Below are positions 41,190-51,324 of a stretch of DNA of 64,000 bases, one piece after another. This DNA is from Streptomyces diastatochromogenes (GTDB lineage: Bacteria; Actinomycetota; Actinomycetes; Streptomycetales; Streptomycetaceae): contig NZ_MCGQ01000007.1 in NCBI RefSeq assembly GCF_002242805.1, forward strand, positions 62,001 through 126,000. The letters run 5' to 3'. The notes beneath the pieces are model-generated. The model was not told the DNA's origin. It ran no database searches and saw only the letters and a program-made list of their open reading frames with translations. The first letter of the stretch is position 1. The number at the start of each line of letters is the position of its first letter. The translations under genes were made by a program, and so were the position numbers.

Positions 41190-44100
41190 GGCTGGAACTC
41201 CCGGTGGGCGTGGGCCAGTTCGGCCTCGGTGAGCGATTCGATCTCGGCGCGTACGGCCTCTTCGACGGCGGTGGCGAGGCCCTGGACGGTGGGCCGCTCG
41301 AACACGGCCCGCAGGGGCAGCTCCACGTCGAACTCCTCCTGGATGCGGGCGATGACCCGGGCCGCCTTCACGGAGTTGCCGCCGATCCGGAAGAAGCCCT
41401 GGCGGGCGCCGACCCGGCGGGTGGCACCGGGGCCGTACAGCTCCTCGGCCCAGATCTCGGCGAGCGCCTCCTCCACCGGGCCCTCGGGCGGGCTGTACGG
41501 CTCGTCGGCGAGGGCCGCGGCCAGGTCCGGCACGGGCAGCGCGGCGGTGTCGACCTTGTTGTGACGGGTGAGCGGCAGCCGCTCCAGGCGGACCAGCAGC
41601 GCGGGCAGCATGTAGTCGGGCAGCCGCCGCGCGCAGTGGTCGAGCAGCTCGCTCTCGGCGGGCCCCTCGGTGCCGGGCGCGGGTGTGAAGTAGCCGATCA
41701 GCGCGGCCTCGGAGCCGCCGGTGTGGACGGTGACGAAGGCCTGGGCGACGGCGGGGTGCTCGGCGAGCACCGCCTGCACCTCGCCGGTCTCCACCCGCCG
41801 GCCACGGATCTTGACCTGGCCGTCGGCGCGCCCGGCGAACTCCAGCGTGCCGTCGGCCCGCATCCGCGCCCGGTCGCCGGTGCGGTAGAGACGCGCGCCG
41901 GCGGCCCCGTACGGGTCGGGCACGAACGCGGCCGCGGTCAGTGCGGGCCGGGCGTGGTAGCCGAGGGCCAGGCCGGCGCCGCCGACGCAGAGTTCGCCGG
42001 TGACGCCGTACGGCACGGGCCTGAGGTCGGCGTCGAGGACGCGGGCGGTGACGTGCGGGTAGGGGTGGCCGACGGGGACCGCGGTGGCGGTGTCGTCGGC
42101 GTCCCAGCGGGTCGCGGCGATGGTGGTCTCGGTGAGCCCGTACTCGTTGATGAACCGCATCAGCCGGCGCGACAGCTCGCGGGCGAGCACCGGCGGGCAG
42201 GGCTCGCCGCCGGTCTGGCCCACGACGGGGCGGTGGCCGAGGCCCGCGTCGATCAGCATCTGCCAGTGCGGAGGGGCGACCTGGAGGTGGCTGACCTCGT
42301 GCAGGTCCATGAGCCGCAGCTGGGCCGCGTGGTCCTGCTGCTCCCGCTCCCGGGCCAGGACGACGCGGCCGCCGGCGACCAGCGGCATGAACAGTTCGGT
42401 GCAGGAGATGTCGAAGGTCACCTGGGCGAGCGCCAGCCAGGCGTCGTCCGGCCCCTGCCCGAAGTCGAGGTGGGCCTGGGAGGCGCGCAGCATGGCGAGC
42501 AGTGAGCGGTGGGCCACGGCGACACCCTTGGGGCGGCCGGTGGAGCCCGAGGTGTACATGATGTAGGCGAGGCGGTCGGGGTCGTCGTACGACTCCGGTA
42601 CGACGGCCACGGCGGCGTCGAGCCCCGCGTCCACGGCGGCGGCGTCGAGTTCCGTGTCCACGGCGAGTACGGCTGTCTCGTGGCGCCCCGCCAGCCGCTC
42701 CGCGCCCGCGCCGTCGGTGACGAGCACCCGCGCGCCGGAGTCGGCGAGGACGTGGAGGTTGCGCTCGTCGGGGGCGGCCGGGTCCAGCGGGACGTAGGCG
42801 GCGCCCGCCTTCCAGACGCCCAGGAACGCGGCGACCAGGTCGGCGCTGCGGCCCAGCATGACGGCGACGACCGTGTCGGGGCCGGCGCCAAGACCCCGCA
42901 GCCGGGCGGCGAACTCCCCCGCACGGCGCTCCAGTCCCGCGTACGTCCAGCTCTCGTCGCCGCACACCAGCGCGGTGTCCCGCGGTGCCCGGCGGGCCGA
43001 GGCCGTGATCGCCGCGTGCACGGTGGTGCCGACGACGGCGTCCGCGCCCGGTTCCGGCCTGCCCCGGCCGCTGGCGAGCAGTTCGGCGCGCAGCGGTGCC
43101 GGCAGGATGTCGGCCTCGTGCAGGCGCCGCGCCGGGTCGTCCGTGACGGACTCCAGCAGCCGGATCCAGCAGTCGGTGAAGCGCTCGACGGTGGCCGCGT
43201 CGAACAGTGCGGTGGCGTACTCGGCGAGGCCGAGCAGGGAGCCGTCGGCCTGGCGCTGGAGCACCAGGGTGAGGTCGGTGCGGGCGGTGCACCAGGCGCC
43301 GCGGAAGGCGTCCGCGTCGGCGGCGCCGACCGCGGTGCCGGTGCGGCCCTCCTCGTGCACGTCGAACATGACCTGGTAGAGCGGGGTGCGGGCCGGGTCG
43401 CGGGTGTCGTCGAGTTCCTCGACGAGCCGGTCGAAGGGCAGTTCCTGGTGGGCGAAGGCCTCCCGGGCGGTGTCGCGCACCCGCACCAGCGCGTCCCGGA
43501 ACGGCGTGTCGGCGCCCGCGTCGCAGCGCAGCACCAGTGTGTTGAGGAAGTAGCCCGCCACGTCGGCGACTTCGGTTCCGGTCCGGCCGGCGACGGGCAC
43601 CCCGACCGGGATGTCCCAGCTGCCGGTGTACCGGGCGACCAGCGCGGCGAAGGCGGTGAGCAGGGTCTGCTGCAGGGTGGCCCCGCAGCTGCGGCCGAGG
43701 GCGGCGGCCCGCTCGGCGAGCGGGGCGGGCACGGTGAACACGTGGGCGGCGCCGGCCGCGTCCCGGGTGGCCGGCCGGGGCCGGTCGGCGGGCAGCTCGA
43801 CCGGCACGAGGCCGCCCAACCTGCCCTTCCAGTACTCCAGTTCGGTGCCGACGAAGTCCTCGGTGAGGCGGCGGCGCCGGTGCACGGCGTGGTCGGCGTA
43901 CTGCACGGGCAGCTCGGGCAGCCGGGCGTCGGTGCCGGTGTGGGCGGCCTCCGCAAGGGCTCTGAGGTCGCGTTCCAGCACGACGGAGGTCCAGCCGTCG
44001 CAGGCGATGTGGTGAATGCTCAGGACGACGGTGAGCGTGCCCCGCCCACGCACCGCCAGGGCCCGCCGTACCGGACCGCGCGCGAGGTCGAAGGGGAGCG

Positions 44101-46234
44101 TGAACTCCTCGGCGACCAGGGCGTTCAGCTCGTCCGCGGTGTCGGCGTGCGCGGTGCGCAGCTCCCACTCGGCGGGCAGGTCGGCGATCTGCACCGGCTC
44201 GGCGCCGCGCAGGGCGTAGCGGGTGCGCAGGATCTCGTGCCGCTCGGCGAGCGCGGTCAGCGCCCGGCCGAGGGTGGTGTCGTCGTAGACGGCGGGCAGG
44301 GTGAGGAAGACGGGCGCGTTCCATTCGGCGCTGCCCGGGCGGAGCCGGTCCAGCAGCCACATGCCCTGCTGGCCCGGGGAGAGCGGCAGGCCCTGCGGGT
44401 CGCGCGGCACGGGTCCCACGGGCTCGTCGGCGGCCGGTGCGGCGCCCTCGGCCCGGGCCGTGAGCAGGTCGGCCTGCTGCTCCACGGTGGTCGCGGTGAG
44501 CAGGGCCGTCGCCGGGATGGTGCGGCCCGCGGCCTGGGAGAGGCCGGCGGCGAGCTTGTTGAGCATCAGCGAGGAGCCGCCGAGCTGGAAGAAGTCGTGC
44601 AGCGCGCCGATCTCGTCGGCCGGGGTGCCGATCAGCCGCGCCCACTCCTCGGCCACCGCCCGCTCGGCGGGGTTGCGCACCGGTATGTGCGCGGTGTCGG
44701 CGGGCGTGTCGGCGGGGTCGGGCAGCGCGGACCGGTCGATCTTGCCGTTGGGGGTGAGCGGGAACTCGGTGACCGGGACGTAGGCGGTCGGCACCAGCGG
44801 GTCGGGCAGCGAGCCGCGCAGGAAGGCCCGCAGCTCCTGCGGGCGCAGGGCCTCGCCGCGGGACTGCACCCAGGCGACCAGCCGGTAGCCGCCGGTGCCG
44901 TCCGGTACGGCGGCGGCGACGGCGGCCCGCACCCACGGGTGGGCGGCGAGCGCGGCCTCGACCTCGCCGGGCTCGATGCGCACGCCGTTGACCTTGACCT
45001 GGTGGTCGAGGCGCCCCAGGTACTCCAGCGTGCCGTCGGCCCGCCAGCGCACCCGGTCGCCGGTGCGGTAGAGGCGCTCGCCGGGGCGGTGCGGGTCGGG
45101 CACGAAGCGCTCGGCGCTCTGGCCGGGGCGCCCGAGGTAGCCGAGGGCGAGCCCGACACCGCCGGCGTGCAGTTCGCCGGGGACGCCGACCGGGACGGGC
45201 CGCCCTGCCTGATCGAGCACGACCACCCGCATGTTGCCGATGGGCCGCCCGATCGGCACCGCGCCGGTGTCCTGGGCCGGGTCCCAGCGGTGCTCGGTGA
45301 TGTCGACGGACGCCTCGGTGGGTCCGTAGGTGTTCCAGATCTCGGCGCCGGGGGCGCGCTCGGCGATCGCCCGGCACAGTTCGGCGTGCAGCGGCTCGCC
45401 CGCGCTGAACAGCAGCCGCAGGCCGCCGGCCCGCTCCCAGCCCGCCTCCTCGACGAGCCGCCGGTACAGCGACGGCACTCCCTGCAGGATCGTTACGTCC
45501 CGGTCGCCCACCGTCCGCAGCAGCGCCGCCGGGTCACGCTCGGCCCCCTCGGGGGCGAGCACGACCGCACCCCCGGAGACCAGCGGCGCGAACAGCTCAA
45601 GTCCGGCCGCGTCGAAGCCGATCGTGGTCTTCAGCAACATGCGGTCACCGGCGCCCAGCCGGTGCCGGTGGGCCAGCCAGCGCACCCGGTTGGCGATGCC
45701 ACCGTGCGGCACGAGGACGCCCTTGGGACGCCCGGTGGACCCGGAGGTGTGCAGCACATAGGCGGGCCGGTCGCTGTCGGCCGCGAACTCGACTCTCTCG
45801 TAAGCCCCTTCCCGCTCCACGGACTCCACGGCGATCCGATGCCGTACGGATGCGGGCAACCGATCCTCGGTGGCGCGCTCGATGAGCACGACCGGATGGG
45901 CGGTGTCCTCCAGCACGGCCTCCAGACGGGCCGCCGGGTGCTGCGGGTCCAGCGGCACATACGCGCCGCCCGCCTGCCACACGCCGAGCAGCGCGGCGAG
46001 CAGCTCCGGGCCGCGCCGCAGGCAGACGCCGACGAAGTCGCCGGGCCGCACCCCGGCCGCCCGCAGCCGGGCCGCGATGCGCCCGGCCAGCTCGGCCAGC
46101 TCGGCGTAACGAACGGCGCTGCCATCGGCGCGCAGGACGGCGGGCGCGTCCGGGGTGCGCCCGGCCTGGGCCGTGAACAGCGCGGGGATCAGCAGACGGC
46201 CGGGGACGCGTCCCGACTTCGCAGGCTCGTTCAC
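41186..46234 (-). CDS. Nonribosomal peptide synthetase, A-T-C-A-T (loading protein)
   Basis: Encodes 1682 residues from GTG 46234, chosen because GGAGGAGA lies just upstream; longer frames have no such site. Domains: A1 (about 20-515, YVLHTSGSTGRPKG), T1 (Ser555, LGGSSL), C (about 615-1045, canonical HHIACDGW at 741), A2 (about 1060-1570, YIMYTSGSTGRPKG) and T2 (Ser1621, IGGNS). Specificity residues read by eye are DALQFATVDK for A1 (partly Gln-like) and DITQQGEIAK for A2 (no match known to me). Starting with A-T and no C domain marks it as the loading module. The stop overlaps the GTG of the next NRPS. Confidence 0.93.
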
Positions 46235-46299
46235 GATCTCTCCTCCATCGGGATCTTCGGGGTCGGCATCGAAAGGGGCTCGGCGCGGAGTCCTTCGCC

Positions 46300-46524
46300 T
46301 CAGGCCGCCGTAGCCTCGGCCTCGGCCATACGGCGGCGCAGGCTCAGCGGCCGCATGTCGGTCCACACGGCGTCGATACGCGCCAGGCACTCCTCACGCG
46401 CCCCCTCGGTCCCCTCGGCCTGCCACCCGGCCGGCAGCGGACGGTCGGCCCACCAGATCGAGTACTGCTCCTCGTCGTTGAGCACCACGCGGTACACGGC
46501 GTCGTCGCTCGCCTGTTCGACCAT
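46300..46524 (-). CDS. MbtH-like protein
   Basis: Encodes 74 residues from ATG 46524 with AGAAGGGA upstream. The MbtH signature is complete: YRVVLNDEEQYSIWWADRPLPAGW followed by the conserved E-G-REECL and IDAVWTDMRPLSLR. MbtH proteins bind and activate A domains, here those of the two NRPSs that follow after 65 bp. As the first gene behind the triple NATAG repeat it starts the NRPS operon. Confidence 0.96.
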   Translation of the reverse strand: MVEQASDDAVYRVVLNDEEQYSIWWADRPLPAGWQAEGTEGAREECLARIDAVWTDMRPLSLRRRMAEAEATAA

Positions 46525-46573
46525 GGGACGTCCCTTCTGAGTGGTCAGGTTTGGCCCATGGTTGAACTCGGCG

Positions 46574-46600
46574 CTATCAGGGGGGTATTGGGTGTCTATA
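46574..46600 (-). promoter_or_regulatory. Candidate SARP box (three 11-bp-spaced elements) for the MbtH/NRPS operon
   Basis: On the minus strand TATAG, AATAC and GATAG begin successively 11 bp apart (46600, 46589 and 46578 downward). The last repeat is about 50 bp upstream of the MbtH start. The middle element is the weakest (AATAC). Confidence 0.6.
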
Positions 46601-46705
46601 CGCGCCGGAGCATGCGCACTTGCGCGCTGCTGCGACGGGGGACGACGAGGGGCCCCGCCGCCGGTGGCGGGACGCTGTTGGCTGGTTCGAGGTGGGTGAC
46701 GCCGG

Positions 46706-46843
46706 AAGCCCAACGGCCTCGCCCACGCCCACAACATCGAGATGCCGATCACCGGCATCTTCGCCGCGCTGCTGCACGAAAAGGTCACCCTCGCCGAAGC
46801 CGCCGCCGCGCTGATGCAACGCCCCGCGAAGCCCGAGCGCTGA
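46706..46843 (+). pseudogene. 3' remnant of a gpsA-like glycerol-3-phosphate dehydrogenase gene
   Basis: An open segment of 46 codons ending in TGA reads KPNGLAHAHNIEMPITGIF and goes on to ALLHEKVTLAEAAAALMQRP, which matches the extreme C-terminus of NAD(P)-dependent glycerol-3-phosphate dehydrogenase (E. coli LAHRFGVEMPITEEIYQVL). Everything upstream is missing: the frame is closed by a TGA at 46697-46699. It is a decayed gene end, directly followed by a duplicate fragment of the FAD monooxygenase gene. Confidence 0.7.
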
Positions 46844-46853
46844 CCCCGACGCC

Positions 46854-46984
46854 CACCTGGGGCGCCCACCCGTCGAGCGCGGAGGACAGGTCGGCGTGCT
46901 CCGCCCCGCCGGTCCAGCACTCGGCGTGGCCCTCCGGCGCCGGGGCGACCACGACGTAGGTGAACTGCCGCCCGCAGCTGAGGG
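46854..46984 (-). pseudogene. Duplicated internal fragment of the FAD monooxygenase gene
   Basis: This 131-bp stretch matches 50551-50681 with about nine differences (about 93% identity). The minus-strand frame reads GRQFTYVVVAPAPEGHAECW and continues AEHADLSSALDGWAPQV, against GRQFTYVVVAPAPEGHAESW and AEHADLSAALDGWAPQV in the intact gene. No start, flavin motif or flanking coding sequence is present, so it is a non-functional scar. Confidence 0.9.
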
Positions 46985-47114
46985 GAGGAACGCCGGCCCA
47001 CAGCGGAGGCGGTTGTGGCGGACGCCGCGCGTTCACCTTGTGCTTTCTCGTGTACAACCCTTCGTTCATCACGCGTGTCGTACGTCGCTGAAGCCTCGGT
47101 TCACTGACAGGAGC

Positions 47115-48542
47115 ATGACCTTGCGCATACGTACCTTCGCCGTTGTGGTGGCTGCCGCCCTGGCCTGTGCGGGGCTGGGCGCTCCCAGTGCCGGTGCGGC
47201 GCCCTCCGGGCTGTGGGACGACTTCAACGGTGACGGGTATCGCGATCTGGCCATCGGCACGCCCAAGGCGAGCGGTGGCACGGTCACCGTCCTCTTCGGC
47301 TCGTCTTCCGGCGTCAGCCCCGCCCGGTCGGTGAACATCACCCAGGACACCCCGGGCGTTCCCGGGACCTCGGAGCCCGATGACCAGTTCGGCAAGAGCG
47401 TCACCAGCGGTGACGTCAACGGCGACGGCTACGCCGACCTGATCGTCGGCGCACCCTACGAGCGGATCACGGGTAAGGCGAACGGCTCGGTGACCATCGT
47501 CTGGGGCGGAGCGAACCCGTTCACCTCCGGCGGCACCATGCTCACCGCCCCGAACGCCGAGTCCGGCGGGTTCGGGACGGGCGCCGCGTTCGCCGACCTC
47601 GACGGCGACGGCACCGGCAACCTGGTCGTCGTCGGTGGCAACACCTTCTGGTGGTACGCCGACGGGAAGCCCACCCAGGACGGCGCGCTGGCACCGGAGG
47701 TGGGGTTCCTGCCCGAGGGCGTACGCCTGGACGGGATCGTCGCCGGGCACTTCTCCGCCACCGACGGCAGCGACTTCGTCGTGCACGGCGGCCGCGCCGA
47801 CAGCACCGGCGCCACCCACGGTTACGTGGGCCTCCTGCGCGGCGGTCCCGGCGACATCGGCTCCGGCTACACGGTGCTGGCCGACGGCACCGGAGCGGGC
47901 GGCACCGCCTGGGACCAGGCCGTCGCGGCGGGCGACATCAACGGCGACGGATACGACGACCTGGTCACCGGCAACTCGGAGATCGGTAAGGGCGGTTCGT
48001 TCACCGTGCGGTACGGCAAGGCCGCCGGACTGCCCGCCACGGGTACCCGGTACACCCAGGACAGCGCCGGTGTACCGGGCATCGGCGAGGACTACGACGG
48101 CTTCGGCGCCGCCGTCGCGGTGGGCGACGCGACCGGCGACGGCTACGCGGACATCGCGGTCGGCGCCCCGTACGAGGACGTGGACAGCCACCGAAACGTC
48201 GGCAACATCGATCTCCTCAAGGGCAGTTCGGCCGGACTGACCACAAGCGGGGCCCAGTCCTTCCACCAGGCCACGCCGGGCGTACCGGGCGCCGCCGAGG
48301 GCGGCGACCACTTCGGCTCCTCGCTGCGGCTGGGCGACATCAACGGCAACGGCAGGGCGGACCTGGCGATCGGCGCGTTCGGCGAGGACGTGGTGCCCGG
48401 GGGGTACGACGACGGGGCGGCGTGGGTGCTGCGCGGCACCACCTCGGGCCTGACGACGTCGTACGCGACCGCCTTCAACGCGACGGACTTCGGCTATCCG
48501 GTGGTCGAGGGCCGCAAGTTCGCGGATGTCTTCGCCCACTGA
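47115..48542 (+). CDS. Secreted FG-GAP repeat (integrin alpha-like) protein 1
   Basis: Encodes 475 residues from ATG 47115 (ACAGGAG upstream). The signal peptide (1-29) ends at AGAA. The mature part is a seven-bladed beta-propeller of FG-GAP repeats with Ca2+-binding DxNGDG loops: DFNGDGYRDLAIG, DVNGDGYADLIVG, DLDGDGTGNLVVV, DINGDGYDDLVTG, DATGDGYADIAVG and DINGNGRADLAIG. It is exported, and its adhesive or structural role is unknown. It lies on the strand opposite to the NRPS and PKS operons and next to genomic scars. No NATAG pair is visible upstream, so it is probably not part of the biosynthetic regulon. Confidence 0.9.
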   Translation: MTLRIRTFAVVVAAALACAGLGAPSAGAAPSGLWDDFNGDGYRDLAIGTPKASGGTVTVLFGSSSGVSPARSVNITQDTPGVPGTSEPDDQFGKSVTSGDVNGDGYADLIVGAPYERITGKANGSVTIVWGGANPFTSGGTMLTAPNAESGGFGTGAAFADLDGDGTGNLVVVGGNTFWWYADGKPTQDGALAPEVGFLPEGVRLDGIVAGHFSATDGSDFVVHGGRADSTGATHGYVGLLRGGPGDIGSGYTVLADGTGAGGTAWDQAVAAGDINGDGYDDLVTGNSEIGKGGSFTVRYGKAAGLPATGTRYTQDSAGVPGIGEDYDGFGAAVAVGDATGDGYADIAVGAPYEDVDSHRNVGNIDLLKGSSAGLTTSGAQSFHQATPGVPGAAEGGDHFGSSLRLGDINGNGRADLAIGAFGEDVVPGGYDDGAAWVLRGTTSGLTTSYATAFNATDFGYPVVEGRKFADVFAH

Positions 48543-48594
48543 CCACACCGGTTCACCCCGATTGCCTTGAGTACCACCAGGAGAAACGGCAACG

Positions 48595-50082
48595 ATGCGT
48601 AACAAGATCCTCTCCGCGACGGTGATCTGCGCGGCGACCCTGCTGGGCGTTACCGCGCCCACCGCCGCGCAGGCCACCGACGCCGCCGCGCCGCAGGGAG
48701 ACTTCAACGGCGACGGCTACCCGGACCTGGCGGTGGGCGTGCCCTCCGGGCAGGTCGGCAACCAGGCCAAGGCCGGCTATGTGAACGTCGTGTGGGGTGG
48801 CCCGGACGGACCGGGCAAGTACGGCTCCGTACGGATCAGCCAGGCCACGAGCGGAGTGCCGGGCACCCCCGAGGCGGGTGATCTCTTCGGCTCCGCGGTC
48901 ACCGCCGCGGACGTCGACGGCGACCGCTACGCCGACCTGGTCGTGGGCGCCTCCAGCGAGTCGCTCTCCGCCGACAAGTCCGCCGAACACGGCACCGTCA
49001 CCGTGCTGCGCGGCTCTGCCTCCGGCTTCACCAGCGGGGGCTACACGGTCGCGCAAGGTGCGAGCGAGTTCTCCCGGATCGGCGCGGTGATCGCCGCCGG
49101 GGACGTGACCGGCGACGGCCTCACCGACCTGGTTCTCAGCCGCAGCGGCGAGGAGCACGGCGGCGCTGTGCTGCGTCCCGGCCCGCTCACCGCCGACTCC
49201 CCGGACACCCTGAGCGGGGAGATCGCCGGGGCGGACTTCGGCGGCGTGACGGCCCTGACCACCGGCGACTTCGACGGCGACGGCGACGACGACCTCGCGG
49301 TCTCGGTCAAGGCGACGGAGAGCAGATTCGTCCGGATCTACCGCTGGCAGGACGGCGCCCCGGTGCAGCTGTGGAGCACCACGGCCTCCGCAGCCTCCCT
49401 CGCCGCCGCCGACTTCGACGCGGACGGCACGGACGACCTGGCCCTCGGCTACTGCTCCCCGAACTACGAGGACGACGCTCCGGACTGCGCGGACTACTCC
49501 ACGGGTCGTGCCGAGGTGTTCAAGGGCGGTCTGGTGAAGGTGGCGTACGGCTCGACGTCCGACGGCTTCGGCGCCCGCACCCAGGAGATCCAGCAGGACA
49601 CTCCGGGCATCGCCGGCACCGCCGAGTCCGAGGACCGCCTCGGCGCGGCGGTCGCCGCGGGCGACATCGACGGCGACGGCTACGCCGACCTCGCCATCGG
49701 CGACGCGTACGAGGCGGTCGGCTCGCGGCAGAACGCGGGCACGGTGGTCCTCGTCCACGGCACCGCCACCGGCCTGCTGTCCTCCGGCGGTACGGCGACG
49801 AGCGTCGGCTTCACCCAGAACAGCGGCGGCGTCCCGGGCACCGCGGAGACGAGCGACCGGTTCGGCGCATCGGTCCGCCTTCAGGACTACGACGCCGACG
49901 GCTACGCGGACCTCGCGGCAGGCACTCCCGGCGAGAACTCCGCCCAGGGCGGCGTCTGGCTGCTGCCGGGCACCGCGCAGGGCACGACGGGGACGGGTTC
50001 CAGAGCCCTGACGCCGAAGGGCCTGGGGCTCCCGTCGTCGACGAGCGCCCTGGAGTACGGGCTGGTGATCGGGCGCGGCTAG
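48595..50082 (+). CDS. Secreted FG-GAP repeat (integrin alpha-like) protein 2
   Basis: Encodes 495 residues. The signal peptide MRNKILSATVICAATLLGV ends at AQA. The propeller repeats have DFNGDGYPDLAVG, DVDGDRYADLVVG, DVTGDGLTDLVLS, DFDGDGDDDLAVS, DFDADGTDDLALG, DIDGDGYADLAIG and DYDADGYADLAAG. It lies 52 bp after the first FG-GAP gene and has the same domain plan, so the pair looks like a tandem duplication that has diverged. A two-cysteine loop (YCSPNYEDDAPDCADYS) is inserted between blades and is absent from the first copy. Confidence 0.9.
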   Translation: MRNKILSATVICAATLLGVTAPTAAQATDAAAPQGDFNGDGYPDLAVGVPSGQVGNQAKAGYVNVVWGGPDGPGKYGSVRISQATSGVPGTPEAGDLFGSAVTAADVDGDRYADLVVGASSESLSADKSAEHGTVTVLRGSASGFTSGGYTVAQGASEFSRIGAVIAAGDVTGDGLTDLVLSRSGEEHGGAVLRPGPLTADSPDTLSGEIAGADFGGVTALTTGDFDGDGDDDLAVSVKATESRFVRIYRWQDGAPVQLWSTTASAASLAAADFDADGTDDLALGYCSPNYEDDAPDCADYSTGRAEVFKGGLVKVAYGSTSDGFGARTQEIQQDTPGIAGTAESEDRLGAAVAAGDIDGDGYADLAIGDAYEAVGSRQNAGTVVLVHGTATGLLSSGGTATSVGFTQNSGGVPGTAETSDRFGASVRLQDYDADGYADLAAGTPGENSAQGGVWLLPGTAQGTTGTGSRALTPKGLGLPSSTSALEYGLVIGRG

Positions 50083-50100
50083 GGAGTCCCCACGCCCGTC

Positions 50101-50132
50101 GGCCCCCGGCGCCGGTGACGGCATCGGGGGCC
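50101..50132. terminator. Hairpin between convergent FG-GAP and monooxygenase genes
   Basis: GGCCCCCG (50101-50108) and CGGGGGCC (50125-50132) form a perfect 8-bp stem with a 16-base loop. It sits between gene ends at 50082 (+) and 50146 (-). Confidence 0.6.
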
Positions 50133-50145
50133 CTGGGGATGTCGG

Positions 50146-51324
50146 TCAGGCGGCGTTGTCGCCGGACATCTCGTCGTACAGGCTCTGCTCGACGTCGTGC
50201 GCGAGGATCCAGGACACGTCGGCGGCCTGGTCCCGTACGCCCTTGCCGGGGCCGCGTCCGCCGCCGTCCCGCGAGCCCAGCTGCACGCGGGTGGTGTGCG
50301 GGCGGCGTACCGCCTCGTAGCGGGCCAGCGCGGCGGCGATGCCGTCTCCGCCGGGGGCCGCCTCGGCGAGGCAGACGGCGAGGGCGACGCCGTCCTCGAT
50401 GGCCTGGTTGGCGCCCTGGCCGTGGTGCGGCAGCATCGGGTGGGCCGCGTCGCCGAGCAGCGTGGTGCGGGCGGTGCTCCAGCGCCGCAGCGGCGCCCGG
50501 TCGTACAGCGCCCAGCGCCGCACGTCCCGGGCCGCACCGACGAGCCGGCGCACCTGCGGCGCCCACCCGTCGAGCGCGGCGGACAGGTCGGCGTGCTCCG
50601 CCGCGCTGGTCCAGGACTCGGCGTGGCCCTCCGGCGCCGGCGCGACCACGACGTAGGTGAACTGCCGCCCGCCGCTGACCGGATAGACCAGGACCCGTGC
50701 CGTCGGACCGGCGAACATGTACATCTGCGTGGGATCGAGTCCGGGCACGCCGGCCGCGTCCACCAGGCCGCGCAGCGCGCTGTTGCCCGAGTAGAGGGGC
50801 TGTTCGTCCCCGGCGAGCGAGCGCCGCACCACCGAGTGGACCCCGTCCGCGCCCACCAGTGCGGAGGCCCGGGTCGCGGTGCCGTCGGCGAAGCGCAGGG
50901 TGACGCCCTTGCGGGTCTCCTCGTACGCCACCAGCTCGCGCCCGGTGTGCACCCGCGCGGCGGGCAGCAGGGAGGCCAGCATCCGGTGGAGGTCACCGCG
51001 GTGCACGGTGAGGTACGGCGCCCCGAACGCGCGCTCCCAGGCCGTGCCCATCTCCTGCCGGGCCACCAGCGAGCCGTCGTGGAAGGCCCGCACCTCCAGC
51101 GCCTCGGGCCGTACGGCGGCCCGCTCCAGTTCGCCGGCCAGTCCGAGCCGGTGCAGCAGCCGGGTGCCGTTGGGCCCCAGGTGCATGCCGACGCCCTGTT
51201 CGCGCAGGGTGTCACCGCGCTCGTAGACGTGCACGTCGATGCCCCGGCGGTGCAGGGCCGCGGCGGCGGCCAGGCCGCCGATTCCGGCGCCGATCACCGC
51301 GATCGTGGTGGTGGTCGTCATCAT
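50146..51324 (-). CDS. FAD-dependent monooxygenase (PHBH/UbiH-like class A)
   Basis: Encodes 392 residues; ATG 51324 overlaps the free C-domain stop. The FAD/NAD(P)H-binding motifs of class A flavin hydroxylases are present: IAVIGAGIGGLAAAAALHRRG (GxGxxG), the DG motif ALVGADGVHSVVR and the C-terminal LLGDAAHPMLPHHGQGANQAIEDG. It could hydroxylate an aromatic or polyene acyl unit of the type II PKS or an amino-acid side chain. It is the last gene of the PKS operon. An internal 131-bp piece is duplicated 3.7 kb to the left. Confidence 0.9.
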   Translation of the reverse strand: MMTTTTTIAVIGAGIGGLAAAAALHRRGIDVHVYERGDTLREQGVGMHLGPNGTRLLHRLGLAGELERAAVRPEALEVRAFHDGSLVARQEMGTAWERAFGAPYLTVHRGDLHRMLASLLPAARVHTGRELVAYEETRKGVTLRFADGTATRASALVGADGVHSVVRRSLAGDEQPLYSGNSALRGLVDAAGVPGLDPTQMYMFAGPTARVLVYPVSGGRQFTYVVVAPAPEGHAESWTSAAEHADLSAALDGWAPQVRRLVGAARDVRRWALYDRAPLRRWSTARTTLLGDAAHPMLPHHGQGANQAIEDGVALAVCLAEAAPGGDGIAAALARYEAVRRPHTTRVQLGSRDGGGRGPGKGVRDQAADVSWILAHDVEQSLYDEMSGDNAA

